Of a stretch of 62,198 bases of DNA, positions 10,618 to 20,495 are shown one piece after another (the first letter of the stretch is position 1; each line of letters starts with the position of its first letter). Both the position numbers and the translations under genes were made by a program. This DNA is from Flammula alnicola (taxonomy: Eukaryota; Basidiomycota; Agaricomycetes; Agaricales; Strophariaceae), in the NCBI GenBank assembly GCA_015499995.1, contig JADNRV010000286.1, positions 1-62,198 on the forward strand, read 5' to 3'. The notes below the pieces were generated by a model. That model ran no database searches and was not told the DNA's origin. It saw only the letters and a program-made list of their open reading frames with translations.

Positions 10618-10873
10618 AACCCGACTTCTGCAGGAGGACCCTTTGGCATCAAAACTGAGGGAAATTTTGTACATGTTTGTTTGATGGCTACCTTTATCTT
10701 ATCTATAGTCACATGAGCATTAACACGTGATATTTGTCAGCCTTGCAAAGTAAGTAGCGGCGTACAAATTCTTTTATAACCCGGACCTCTGCAAAGAGGA
10801 CCCTTTGGCATCAAAACTGAGGGAAATTTTGTACATGTTTGTTTGATGGCTATGTTTATCTTATCTATAGTCA
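10618..10873. repeat. Pair of ~93-bp direct repeats
   Basis: The segments at 10618-10710 and 10778-10873 share long identical blocks (for example GGACCCTTTGGCATCAAAAC through ATCTATAGTCA), with few differences. They are 67 bp apart. They may be terminal or internal parts of an old element, but no coding sequence is visible. Confidence 0.85.
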
Positions 10874-11408
10874 ATTTCGGTGTGTTCAGGAAGTGGGATG
10901 CTCAGTCCCCACCGCGAGGAGCCAACTGCAGGTTGGCGACAAGCAGCACTTATTGCTAGTATGAATAAATGTTCTTTCACTTCTTTACTGGGATGATCTA
11001 TGCAATTGAGAGGCCACAAGGAGCCAACTAAATTTGATAGGCATATTATCACTTTAAAACTATCAAAGTGAGGGGAATCTGAATGAGAGATTGGGAAGCG
11101 CTGACCATTCACTGAATCTGCTGAGTATATTTAGCAACTAGTAATAGCAGAGGCACCATCAGCACATAACCACGTGCAGAAACTTTCACAAAAATATGCA
11201 AAGACTGCAGTATTGCTCGGACGATGGAGATCTTGGGCTCAATCAAAAGCTATTGATGAGTAGAATTCATTTATCATAATTTTGGAGCTTAGTAAAAGAC
11301 CCTCCTATGTGAAATTTGGGAATTACTGTAGACATTTCCCACATTTGGACATTCTTTGTCATTATCTGACATTGCCTTTACCCAGCTGCCAGGGCTAGCT
11401 AGTCCGAA

Positions 11409-11484
11409 AGTAGGCTCACATTTGGAAAGTAGGCTTGCGCTTAGAAAATAAACTCACATTTAGAAAATAGGCTCACTTTTCTAG
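11409..11484. repeat. Four 19-bp tandem units
   Basis: Units start at about 11409, 11428, 11447 and 11466 with consensus near AGTAGGCTCACATTTAGAA. The units have diverged. Surrounding bases 10.9-12.1 kb contain no supported gene; a few short protein-like frames there cannot be assigned. Confidence 0.75.
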
Positions 11485-11844
11485 TATATAGCTTGTGTAA
11501 TATAATTTGGGTCCCTTGGTCAAGTAATGTAGTGCACTATTAAAGAAAAAGGTGGCTTCCATTAGAAAGTGGCTCAGCTGGCAAGCTTAACATGTGCGTG
11601 CAAATGAGAATTAGTTGACTCACAATAAGATCTACCTAAATGTGTGTTGGAAAGTACAAAAATACCTTAAAAGTGCGTCGCAAGATTAGTGCAGCTTATT
11701 TGAATAAATGTGTAGTTTCACTGTCATACAAGGCCTGACAAGAGATGAGACAGTCCAGGACAAAGGATCCTTGTCAGTGGTAGGCCAACTGTCAGGACAA
11801 AATGTGGGTAAGAATGCGGGTATGCTGATGTGATTTCTATCAGT

Positions 11845-11940
11845 CAGCATGTACTGGACTGGACATGATGACTGTATGTCATTGCATCAGCATGTACCGG
11901 ACTGAACATGATGACTGTATGTCATCACATCAGCATCCAT
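11845..11940. repeat. 43-bp tandem repeat, 2.2 copies
   Basis: Units begin CAGCATGTAC at 11845 and 11888, with a truncated third copy at 11931. Each contains GACATGATGACTGTATGTCA or a one-base variant, which is itself partly palindromic. Confidence 0.85.
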
Positions 11941-12094
11941 CACTGGACGGGTTCAGCCAATCAGCCAACCCTCCCTTCACCGCCGCCACTGCAGCCTTGT
12001 AAGCTAGAATTATATATGCGCTTCTTCTACATACAGTGTGCTGGGGGGACAGGACATATGGTCACTGTTGGGGGCAGGTGATGGTAAACATGGG

Positions 12095-12440
12095 GTCAAC
12101 AATGCGAGAAATGATGTCCGGGACTGTATTTTGGGGGCTGCTCATTGTTGGGGGCGCTTTTGGGCGCGGAAAAAAATTCTAATGGGGTCTATAAATATAT
12201 TCTGAGCCCCCACCCTTTGCGCACCTCGGGAGAATGGCTTTGGATGACGTTCCTATTTGCAAGGGCTGGGCTGCTATCAAACAACTGTCAACAATGCAGG
12301 AAATGATGCTCGGGCTTGTATTTTTGCTTGCGCTCATCGTGTGGGGCAGTTTGACTGCGGAAAAAAATCCAATGGGGTCCAATAATATATTGCTACCCAT
12401 TGCGGCCCTCTGCGCATCTCACGGGGGGCGGGGATGGGTG
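12095..12440. repeat. Diverged ~192-bp tandem duplication
   Basis: GTCAACAATGCGAGAAATGA at 12095 recurs as GTCAACAATGCAGGAAATGA at 12287. Later landmarks (GCGGAAAAAAAT, AATGGGGTC, a TATATT block, GCCC...TGCGCATCTC) recur in the same order and spacing. No open frame spans the units. Confidence 0.75.
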
Positions 12441-12480
12441 GATTGAGATGGATGACTTTGGATGACAGTCTAAAATTAGA

Positions 12481-12630
12481 CGGAAAGCGCCTCGGTGTGA
12501 TATTTTTAGATGCCAGCGCTTGTTGTTCGTTATCTATAGATTAGATAGCCAGAAAGCGCCCTAGCCTGATATTTTTAGATGTAGATGCTCGTGCCTCGGC
12601 GACTGTCTCTGTTATCTATTGATTAGATAC
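12481..12630. repeat. Two diverged ~70-80-bp direct repeats
   Basis: Each unit contains GAAAGCGCC, then GATATTTTTAGATG, then GTTATCTAT and GATTAGATA. They start at 12481 and about 12551. They continue the repeat-rich tract that began at 10.6 kb. Confidence 0.7.
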
Positions 12631-12839
12631 CTTTGATCAATCCCACGCTCATGTTCAAAAATAGACACGGTTCTCTGTGCTTGAAAACCTCAGGTAAAAA
12701 AGAATAAATAGAAAACATTGAATATATTTGAAATAGTGATACTACTAGTCATAAGGCATACAATAAAGAACATAAAATACAAGAATGAGGATAAGCGAAC
12801 AAGGAGGGGGCATGTCGACGTGAGCAATGCACATCGTCG

Positions 12840-13650
12840 CCTCTCCTGCTGCTGCTTATTCTCGTTCTCCTCCATGTCGTCGTATCGCGGCTGCCGCTGC
12901 TCCCACCTTGTTGTCGCCGTCATAACGGGGCAACAGCAGGAGCGGCGATGCCGCTGCTTCGATCTCGTCGTTGCCGTATCTGAGCAGCAGCAGTCGTGCT
13001 GGTGCTGCTCCTACCCCGTCGTCGTCGCCGTATCTGTAGCAATGGGTGCTGCTCCTGCTCCTGCTCATCGGCACTGCACCCGGGCAGCAGCACCGGTCAT
13101 GATGCTGTCGCTGCTCCCCATTGTCGTCGCCGTATCTGAGCAGCAGCAGTGGGCACTGATGCTCCTGCTCCTGCCTCGTTGCCCTTGCCGTATACGAGCA
13201 GCAGCTGCCATCGTGCAGCTGCTGCAGTGTCCACCTCATCGCTGTCGTGCACAAGCAGCAGCAGCAGTCGCTCTGCCGCCGCTGCCGCCGCCTCGCCGTC
13301 GTTGGCGTACTCCTCCCACCTTGTCACCGTCACCGTATACAAGCAGCAGCGGTCGTGCTGTTGCCGCTGCTCCGCCCTCGTCATCGTCGTCATATTCGCA
13401 TACCAGCAGCAGCAGCGCCGCCCTCGTCGTCATCGTCATTGTCGTCGGATCCGCATGGGAGCAGCAGCAGTTGTGCTGGTGCTGCTCCACTCTTGTCGTC
13501 GTCGTCGGATCCGTATACGAGCAGTAGCGGTCGCGCTGCTGCTACGCCGCCCTCGTCGTCGTCGTAGCCGGATCTGTATACCAGCAGTAGCAGGGTCATC
13601 CTGCTGCTGCTGCTTCCATCTCGTCGCCATCGCCGTATTGTCCTGTCAGA
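12840..13650. repeat. Degenerate ~50-63-bp minisatellite of GCAGCAG/TCGTCGT words
   Basis: A landmark, CGTAT or CGCAT followed by GAGCAGCAG-like bases, recurs at about 12975, 13029, 13131, 13189, 13334, 13397, 13452, 13512, 13573 and 13635, at intervals near 50-63 bp. Between landmarks lie CTGCTGCTCC and CCTCGTCGTCGTC tracts. Because the words are trinucleotide-based, all six frames stay open and produce Ser/Ala/Pro or Arg-rich translations; this explains the several overlapping long frames here, none of which looks like a gene. Confidence 0.85.
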
Positions 13651-13762
13651 GCCGCCAGAGGAATAAGGACCGAGATGACGACCTTTCAACGGTCGTCGTC
13701 GTCACCTCGTTATCTTGCCTGTGGATCGGGTAAGTGAGGGGATGGAGAGGAAGAACAGAAAA

Positions 13763-13788
13763 CGAATCGAGTCTTATGACTCGATTCG
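13763..13788. other. Perfect hairpin, 10-bp stem
   Basis: CGAATCGAGT, a 6-base loop, then ACTCGATTCG. It lies 150 bp outside the hAT element and uses the same ACTCGA word that is frequent at that element's ends. It may be unrelated. Confidence 0.7.
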
Positions 13789-13936
13789 TTGCGCACCGGG
13801 TGGGTCTCCCTCTACCAGGGTCTCCCCTCGCGTCTTCTCACCCCTCACCTCCTTCCGATTTGCTTGGACACCCATGTAGTAGCAGGGGGAGGAGAAGAAA
13901 GGGGGTGGCGGGGCTGGATGGTTAGAGACGAAGGTG

Positions 13937-14936
13937 TAGTGTTGCCGCCAAGTCGAGTCGAGGCGAGGCGGGGTGGCCAACTCGAATCAACTCGAAATGT
14001 CGAGTTGGGACGAGTTGTAGCCCGGGTCAACTCATCGAGTTCGGTGATTTCCCTGATGTCGTCGCGTCCAATCAGATGACAGGGATATCCGAATTCGGCT
14101 TTACCTTCAGACCCTGATTAGAGCAGACTAGAGCACTGTACGGCTTGCTGTACAGTAGATTACAAGCAATGTTGAATAAATACAATGAGAGGAAGGCTAC
14201 CTTAAAATGATTCATGCATGTTTTCCCTCAAATTGTCAAGTTCTTTGTATTGCCCGGCTACCATGAGCCTGTCAATGGCAGATTCCAAGAGACTTGTGTT
14301 GGCCAGAGATGGTGTAGTTGCACTCCTCGGCAATAAGGTCCTTCAAGGTCTCTCCAACTGATACAAGTATTCGAAGACTCGAGCAGTGCTCGTGAGACCC
14401 GATTTCGACGCAGGGTGCAAGTCTCCTTACTTGACAAAAAATGTGATCACAAGGGACTACTGATGGTTGGGAAGGAAGTATGTCCATTGCCACTCAAAAG
14501 GTGAATAGGCATTCGCATTCATTGAGCTAGAAGTGACGTTTTATAGATAAAACTTGCGAATAAACTTGGCAATAAGAAATTTATGGGTTTCTTGAAAGCG
14601 CATGCAGCAAAAAATCACCATAAGATGTGAATTCTGCTTCAAAAAGAACTAGAACAACATATTCGAGTACGCGAGGTACATTAGTGGCTTAGATAGAAGA
14701 TATTGCAAGTGGAAAGGAGGGAGGAGAAGGACAGCGACGCTTTAACGCACGGAGACACAACAGAGACGCGCGACGACGCGCGTGCAACAGCGTCACGTGA
14801 GTGATTTGATGCAACTTGTGTCAACTCGTCGAGTTAACCCGGATGAACTCGTTGTCGACGAGTTGACACGAGTTGCCCTGATTTCGAGTCGAGGCGAGTT
14901 TCAGCCCGGGCTCAACTCGACTTGGCGGCAACACTA
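13937..14936. mobile_element. 1,000-bp non-autonomous hAT-type element
   Basis: Terminal inverted repeats of 22 bp begin TAGTGTTGCCGCCAAGTCGA at both ends. The element is exactly flanked by an 8-bp target duplication, CGAAGGTG (13929-13936 and 14937-14944). An 8-bp duplication and TAG-type ends are characteristic of the hAT superfamily. Both subterminal zones (13958-14045 and 14815-14925) are crowded with ACTCG/CGAGT words, the usual arrangement of transposase-binding sites. The interior holds only a decayed hAT dimerisation region on the minus strand, so the element looks like an internally deleted, non-autonomous derivative. Confidence 0.9.
14272..14493 (-). pseudogene. Decayed hAT transposase C-terminal (dimerisation) region
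   Basis: One minus-strand frame reads MDILPSQPSVVPCDHIF. A +1/-1 shift then gives KETCTLRRNRVSRALLE. Together these match the general layout of the hAT dimerisation domain (a DxLxxQxSSVPCERVFS block followed by a KETDTxRRNRxSPxLMEAL block). The reading frame is broken between the two blocks and later by stops, and nothing upstream resembles the catalytic core. This supports the hAT assignment of the surrounding element. Confidence 0.65.
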
Positions 14937-14944
14937 CGAAGGTG

Positions 14945-15352
14945 ACAACCCGAACTCAACCGGGTGCGGTTGATCGCATTTCGGGGAAAGCCGAAATCCG
15001 GTCCGCACTTATTCAGAATATAATAAATGCACCTTTTAGTGACTTCCGAGGCCAGAATTTGCCCTCGAGAAGAGTGGTACTCACCTCTCCTCCGGCAAAT
15101 TTCAGACTTGATATGGGCTGGGCAGCCACCTGGTCCTCGTTTTGCCATGCGAAGCAATGGCCCTCATCCCTCCAAGTATTATACTGTACTCATCACGAAG
15201 TACAAGAAAGTTGTAAATACATGTATGGTGAAGACACATGATCAATACATGATGTACAAAAAATGATAATAAAGAGGGGAGTTCCAATTTGAGTCCAACG
15301 ATAATACAAAGAACCTACAGGTATCGCACAAGTGACAACCTCCAGTACTGAC
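14945..15352. other. Intergenic region, no supported gene
   Basis: 3' flank of the 15353-17055 gene. Short frames on both strands have no recognisable features. Confidence 0.45.
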
Positions 15353-17055
15353 TCAACCAGGAGTGTATTGAGGGGGTATCTCTACAATGTTCTCGTGCGC
15401 ATCGCCTGAAGGTAATCGAATGCCACTGTCTTCATGCATCACGACCCTTGAGGACATAGAGTCGTTTGTAAGTGGAGGAGAGTGCAAGCCTCCTTGGCCT
15501 CCGCGCCGTTGCTGTTGCTGTCGAAGGACTGCGGCAGTCGCCTCCGCCTCCCTCCGTGCCTTGCCGCTTGTCAGCGACGATTGGGCCGTCGACGTTGAAA
15601 GCGCGTGCCTCGTGGAGTCATTCGAGTCACCGCTTGTGGAGAGAATGTGTCCGACAGTGTTGGCATTCGAAGGATAGGTGTTATTTGATGACGAACTGGG
15701 TGACATAACAGATTGGCTGAAGTCCGTTGCGCTGAAACTAGGCTGCATGTTATGGTGGCTAGAACTTCCGCCGCCGCCCTGCGCAGTTGGTTGTTTTCGT
15801 TGCTGGAGATATGCATGGCTATCGGTGGCAGTTGTTTGTATGGGAGAATAGACAAAGGGTTGAGGGATGACGTCGGGGTAGTCGGCGACCTTCTCCTCGA
15901 GAGCCAGTTGTTTGCTGCGCCGGCGAAGATAGAGATATCCGAGAATGGCAAGCAGGATTATGGCAAGACCGCCAACAATCCCTCCCACAATAGCACCAAT
16001 GTTATTCGAATTTTTTCCGATATTCGATCCGGTGGAAGCTCCTAAAGTTGCGGAAGGTCCAGCAGAGGAGGAAAGCCCTGTCGATGAGGAAACCCCCGTC
16101 GATGGGATTGAACCATTCTGTACGACCAGATAATCGAGCGTCAACGGTGTGGTTTGTGTGCTTCCTTGGTACGTAACGACGAGTTTGTGCTGTCCAGCAG
16201 TGAGTTGAGGTGTTTGAAAAAATTTCTGGTTATAAATTGTAGTTGAAGTGGCTGGAAGGCCCTTCAATAGGAAAGTAACTGGTGTTTGACCATCGACAGC
16301 ATATGTCCCTGATGTCGCATTGTGAGAAAGTTCCGTTGGTATAAAGCCGTACCAGCTGAGGGAGATACCTGAATAAGAAAATTAGGAAAATCCGTATACA
16401 GGAAAGAAAGCACGCACCAGTGAAGTCAAAGTTGAAAAGCGAGCCCGTCTGGGTTGTCATATTTGCCGTGCCCCCCAAAGCCCCCCACCCCTGTCCGTAT
16501 GCCAATTCTAACTGTGGGTCCAACGAGTCGATGAGAATTGCTTGCTGATCCAAGGCCATGCTCGTGGATGGCACGTATTGGATCTGATCGACCCAAAAAG
16601 TCTGCGCCTTTAGGACTGTTGCGTTGACGGTGAGCACATGTGGTCCATCCACCAAGGCATCTTGCTCGCAAAATACCCAATTATTTTCTGCAAATTGGAA
16701 AGGAGCTGTTGCGCCGATGCTGATCTTGTCGACAAAGCACTCCCAGACGGGGTCAAGAACCCCAGAGTCGTTGCGAAGGTTGTTACTCCCGTACACTCTC
16801 ACTTTCGTGCCTGTAGATTGATTACTAAGTTTGATTCTCTTCCGACATGAAGCAATAAGCAAGGACAGACATACCACTGAAGGCGTAGGCAAGGCTGGCG
16901 TTCGCTTTCGTGCCATGCAGAGTGCTCTGATAGGCCGGCCCAAAGTTCCCTATGGAATCTTGGCTGCCTGAAGCATCTTGAAACCAAGGTCCAGAGTATT
17001 GGATGTCAGTGTTCATGTCGTCCACGACGACCCATCGCGGAATGGCTGTCGACAT
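15353..17055 (-). CDS. Two-domain single-pass membrane protein with C-terminal PPxY
   Basis: Exons 17055-16875, 16810-16418 and 16368-15353 give 1,590 bp (529 residues); introns are 64 and 49 bp. The ATG at 17055 gives MSTAIPRWVVVDDMN with no classical signal peptide, like its paralog at 699-2640. Two beta-rich modules follow (first around WVVVDD...YSGPWF to GWG, second from GISLSWYGF), each with conserved Trp and Gly and several N-glycosylation sites. A Ser/Thr stalk leads to a helix (AIVGGIVGGLAIILLAILGY) stopped by LRRRSK. The approximately 200-residue tail is Ser-, Gln- and His-rich and ends EIPPQYTPG, giving a PPQY motif. This is a family widely expanded in mushrooms. Carbohydrate or surface recognition is an inference from the fold-like pattern. 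Confidence 0.85.
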
Positions 17056-17516
17056 CTCTTTGAGCGCTGCAGGGGGTCTGAGACGTCGTCAAAACTAGGA
17101 AGTCATGGTCGAAGGCGGTCCACGCGGAAAATTGTCGTCGTCAACCCTCGGATCCATTATCAGTTGATAATGATCAGCACCCATTCGACGTCGATTCAGC
17201 GTCAACTTGCAACCCGAGTCTTATTTTAAGTATCCCATCCTAAATTTAGTGAGTTTCGAGGGTTCTTGTTGCACGTAGAAAAGCATTCTTTCACTACTCA
17301 GGAACGTTTCAAGTGTTTGATCCACTTGGCTCGGTGAGATGACTTTGAAGGTTGGAAGTATAGTACATATGGATTGGGATTCAAGCATTCAAATGTCAAA
17401 TATTCGCGCTTCTAGACCTCAGGCCGAACTTCCCGGATCACGACTTCGAGCCATGATATGGAAGCACAACGTAAACGGCTGACTTATCTCAGTGTTATGA
17501 ATTGCATGGACTGCGG
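17056..17516. other. Intergenic, upstream of the membrane protein gene
   Basis: No open frame with recognisable features. It ends with the 9-bp target duplication GGACTGCGG (17508-17516) of the Mutator-like element. Confidence 0.5.
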
Positions 17517-18328
17517 CAGGCTCCTAAACCATCCTCTCGTTCGAGAATCCTCTTCATATAGGGTAGACAGGATGTTATCTAATCTTTGTTATCTAAGGAC
17601 AAATAAATGACAACAGAACTTACGATGGGGATTCTCGACAGAGAGGCTGGCCTTCTTTGGATTCGGTGATCTCGGGCATACCTCACAAAACCTAGCCGAA
17701 GGTTTATTTTCTTTGCTTGTGTGACTTCCTCAATTCTCGCCACACCACAAGCTGAACCATCCCCAAAAGCAATATTGAAGCTTTAAGATTCCCTTACTAT
17801 AGATGATATTGTATATTGGCATGGCTTTGGGTGTCTTCGAACAGTGACCAGTGGGTCAAGCGGCTAATTTCCGGATGAAGTACAGTTACAGCACCCAATC
17901 TCACACAATTGTCCATGCAAGATAGCGTGCTATTCAGCTTGACTAGTAGCTAAATTTTTCAGCGGAGATATTTCAGAGACATAACGAGAGAGTGTGGACA
18001 GGATGATGGACGTGGTGCTAGTATTAATATTTGCGCTCATCAAGCTTGCGTCGAGCGCATTTGTACGAGTGAAGAATTATTAGTAGATGTGACAACCGGT
18101 GACTGATGTGCTGACAGATCAACAGCAACCCAATAAATTAAGCCCTATGTTAGGTGTTAATAGGTATGCCCGAGATCACCGAATCCAAAGAAGGCCAGCC
18201 TCTCTGTCGAGAATCCCCATCGTAAGTTCTGTTGCCATTTATTTGTCCTTAGATAACAAAGATTAGATAACATCCTATCTACCCTATATGAAGAGGATTC
18301 TCGAACGAGAGGATGGTTTAGGAGCCTG
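17517..18328. mobile_element. 812-bp Mutator-like (MULE) non-autonomous element
   Basis: Two 167-bp inverted repeats (17517-17683 and 18162-18328) begin CAGGCTCCTAAACC and are about 99% identical (two differences seen by eye). They are flanked by a 9-bp target duplication, GGACTGCGG (17508-17516 and 18329-18337). Long inverted repeats with a 9-bp duplication are diagnostic of the Mutator superfamily. The 478-bp centre has no coding frame, so movement would depend on a transposase made elsewhere. The high arm identity suggests a recent insertion. Confidence 0.9.
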
Positions 18329-18337
18329 GGACTGCGG

Positions 18338-18759
18338 AGATTTATCTGTTTCAGCAGTCCGGAACTGATGAGAAATCTCCAGGGAAATGAGGTCAGGTCG
18401 AATTACATTCATTGACTCACTGAGATTATTGTACCATACTTCCTACCTCAAGATTTGGTACTAAGGGCACACACTTTGGAGGACAGAAAGATTGCGGCTC
18501 GACCGGGGTGGACTGAGAATTGGATCATGCTGTTAGCGTTACAGCTTAGATCGACCGTTGGAACTTGGTAGCCAATTTAAGACTGGGTCACAATATGATG
18601 AATTTTGATATGTCGATGGGTGAGCAAAATAGCCTCATAAAAAGACGAAAGACGAACCCGTTTACCACCTAAATACATTTCTTTGATTAAGAAATAGAAT
18701 GTAAAGTCGAAGAGGAATCAAGGATAATTTATGGCACCAAATAATGCATTTGGCATTGT
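18338..18759. other. Intergenic, no supported gene
   Basis: Bases between the Mutator-like element and the possible minus-strand gene. No domain, repeat or RNA gene was recognised. Confidence 0.4.
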
Positions 18760-19558
18760 CGGAAAAAATCGCAGTCTTCTCTGCATCTGTAAAGAGTATA
18801 GAGCTTTTCACAGCCGCAAGGGAGCCAGGTTGCACGAAAATGGGAGCGTAAGGGAAATCCTATCCAAGTCTTGTCATTCGAAGCCCCAAAAATTACCAAT
18901 GCTGACTTACAGTGCCAAATAGCAGCTGGGTCTTGCGAATGCCCATACCCAAGAGCGCAGAGACTTGGTGGAAGTATGTAGGGCCCGCAGAGTCCCAGAA
19001 ATTTTTGGATAACGGTATAATGAGAAAGTTAATTGAGTGTGCTCTGGGGCCGTATTTACCATGTTTCGAAAATGGTGAAGGACGAATTGCAGATGCCAGC
19101 TGGTACAGACTTCAGGATACGATCGACGGTAGACGGGAACGCTCCGCCGACTATTATCATAAGTTAGCCATCGATGAAAATGAACCCGAGACGAGGTATT
19201 TCCATTACCGTGAGGAATCACGTGGTCAATATTAGTCGGAGCCTGGCGAGGCATAACCGGTGCACCATCCCTCAAAACATTTGGCGTAGAAGCCTAATCA
19301 ACTTGAACAACGCTGGCGAATTTTCGACAGCAGCGTTAAAGACTGAGCCAACGGCAGTAAGATCGATGACATCTACAATTCTTCGCATTCAATCTCGCAT
19401 CCTGCAGGAGGGCCAGTCTGCTTACCACTGGCGGCTGCGGCGGCGCTAGATAGAATCACGTCAACGGCGTCACTGGTGTCCTGTGCAAATGCGATCAGAA
19501 GAGGAGGCGATGCAATTGAAGCCGCCGGTAAAAGCGCGTGAAATAAGATCTTCATCAT
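18760..19558 (-). CDS. Possible multi-exon secreted protein, unidentified, maybe decayed
   Basis: A minus-strand ATG pair near 19558 opens a secretory-looking N-terminus (MKILFHALLPAASIASPPLL). A clean intron (19425-19373, GTAAGC...TTGTAG) leads to DVIDLTAVGSVFNAAVENSP. A second intron (19208-19151) has GTAATG, a CTAAC branch site and AATAG, and is followed by VGGAFPSTVDRILKSVPAG. A further open stretch ends LLGMGIRKTQLLFGT just before a GTAAGT donor at 18910. The pieces are protein-like but do not join in one phase without at least two frame changes, so either small introns were missed or the gene is broken. I do not recognise the family. A further coding-like minus-strand piece (PLVGGFEGVEKTVSDIEG, about 19905-19998, ending in a GTAAGG donor) may belong to it. 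Confidence 0.3.
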
Positions 19559-20495
19559 GGGACTTGGTGAGTTGGATACAGTCAGAAGACGATACGACAC
19601 TGATGCATGGACGGACAGATTATAAGGGATCCAAAAAAGTTTGAAAAAACGAACTATTCGGATTAAAGGAGGAAGAGGAAGGGCTGAATCTTGATACCAT
19701 GTCATACAAAGTGACCAGTTGTTCCTGGAGGTTTGCGCTATTTGGAAAAGCTTTAAAACGGGAGCAACCGGTGGGTGTCTAAGATGTGTGTACAGAGACG
19801 CCTGAGCCTTAGACTGGCCTGAGCGGAAGTGGACAAAGAGAATCAACCTAATTTTCCCACGTACAAGTATACTTGACAAAATAAAGCCAAATTTTGACAA
19901 AACCTTACGCGTCGAGTTGGCGCGTTGAAGCAACTTGAACAACGCCTTCAATGTCAGAAACTGTCTTCTCCACGCCCTCAAATCCACCTACGAGTGGCGC
20001 AAAATTTTATTTGAGACAATTGCTCGCTGTTGCTCGCCAAGCCGTCGTCTTCACCGCGGGCGGGTATGATATGACATCATTTCAAAGGAACGCATATACC
20101 CAATTTCCAGAGATGCGCCTCACGAACTTCAATCCTATATGTCAATCCGCAATCCCCAAGTCTTCTGGAAAACTACGGAGGAGTCGAACTTGGACGAAAG
20201 TTTGAAATATTTGACTTCGCCCAGGGAAAAGGTCAAGATGTTCCAGGCTCATTTTTATTTCGAGCTGACTTGTCTCAATAGATGGAGGCTAACCTGCTGA
20301 ACATCGGCGGTACTTCGACCAAAAGTGCATATCTATGTACGCAAGACCTCCGCCAAGTCTCTGCCCTCGTGCCTTGATTACGTAATTAGGTGACGTTTTG
20401 TTACCAACCAGCACTCATGACTTTGTAAGGAGGAACGACTCGGATTGCAGCGCTTCCAGCTCCTGCGACACAGTGTGAGCAAGATTTCTCTTGCA
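19559..20495. other. Intergenic, ambiguous coding-like fragments
   Basis: Apart from the minus-strand fragment at about 19905-19998, a plus-strand 84-codon frame (19951-20205) and overlapping frames look partly protein-like, but none has a start, splice sites and a recognisable domain together. The right end is the promoter of the RING protein gene. Confidence 0.35.

Noticed and set aside
12718..13733. Long overlapping frames (up to 269 codons) rich in Ser, Ala, Arg or Cys
   Set aside because: They arise from the trinucleotide-based minisatellite, which keeps all six frames open.
14912..15287. Minus- and plus-strand frames of 60-99 codons beside the hAT element
   Set aside because: No recognisable domain; overlapping on both strands and adjacent to repeat sequence.
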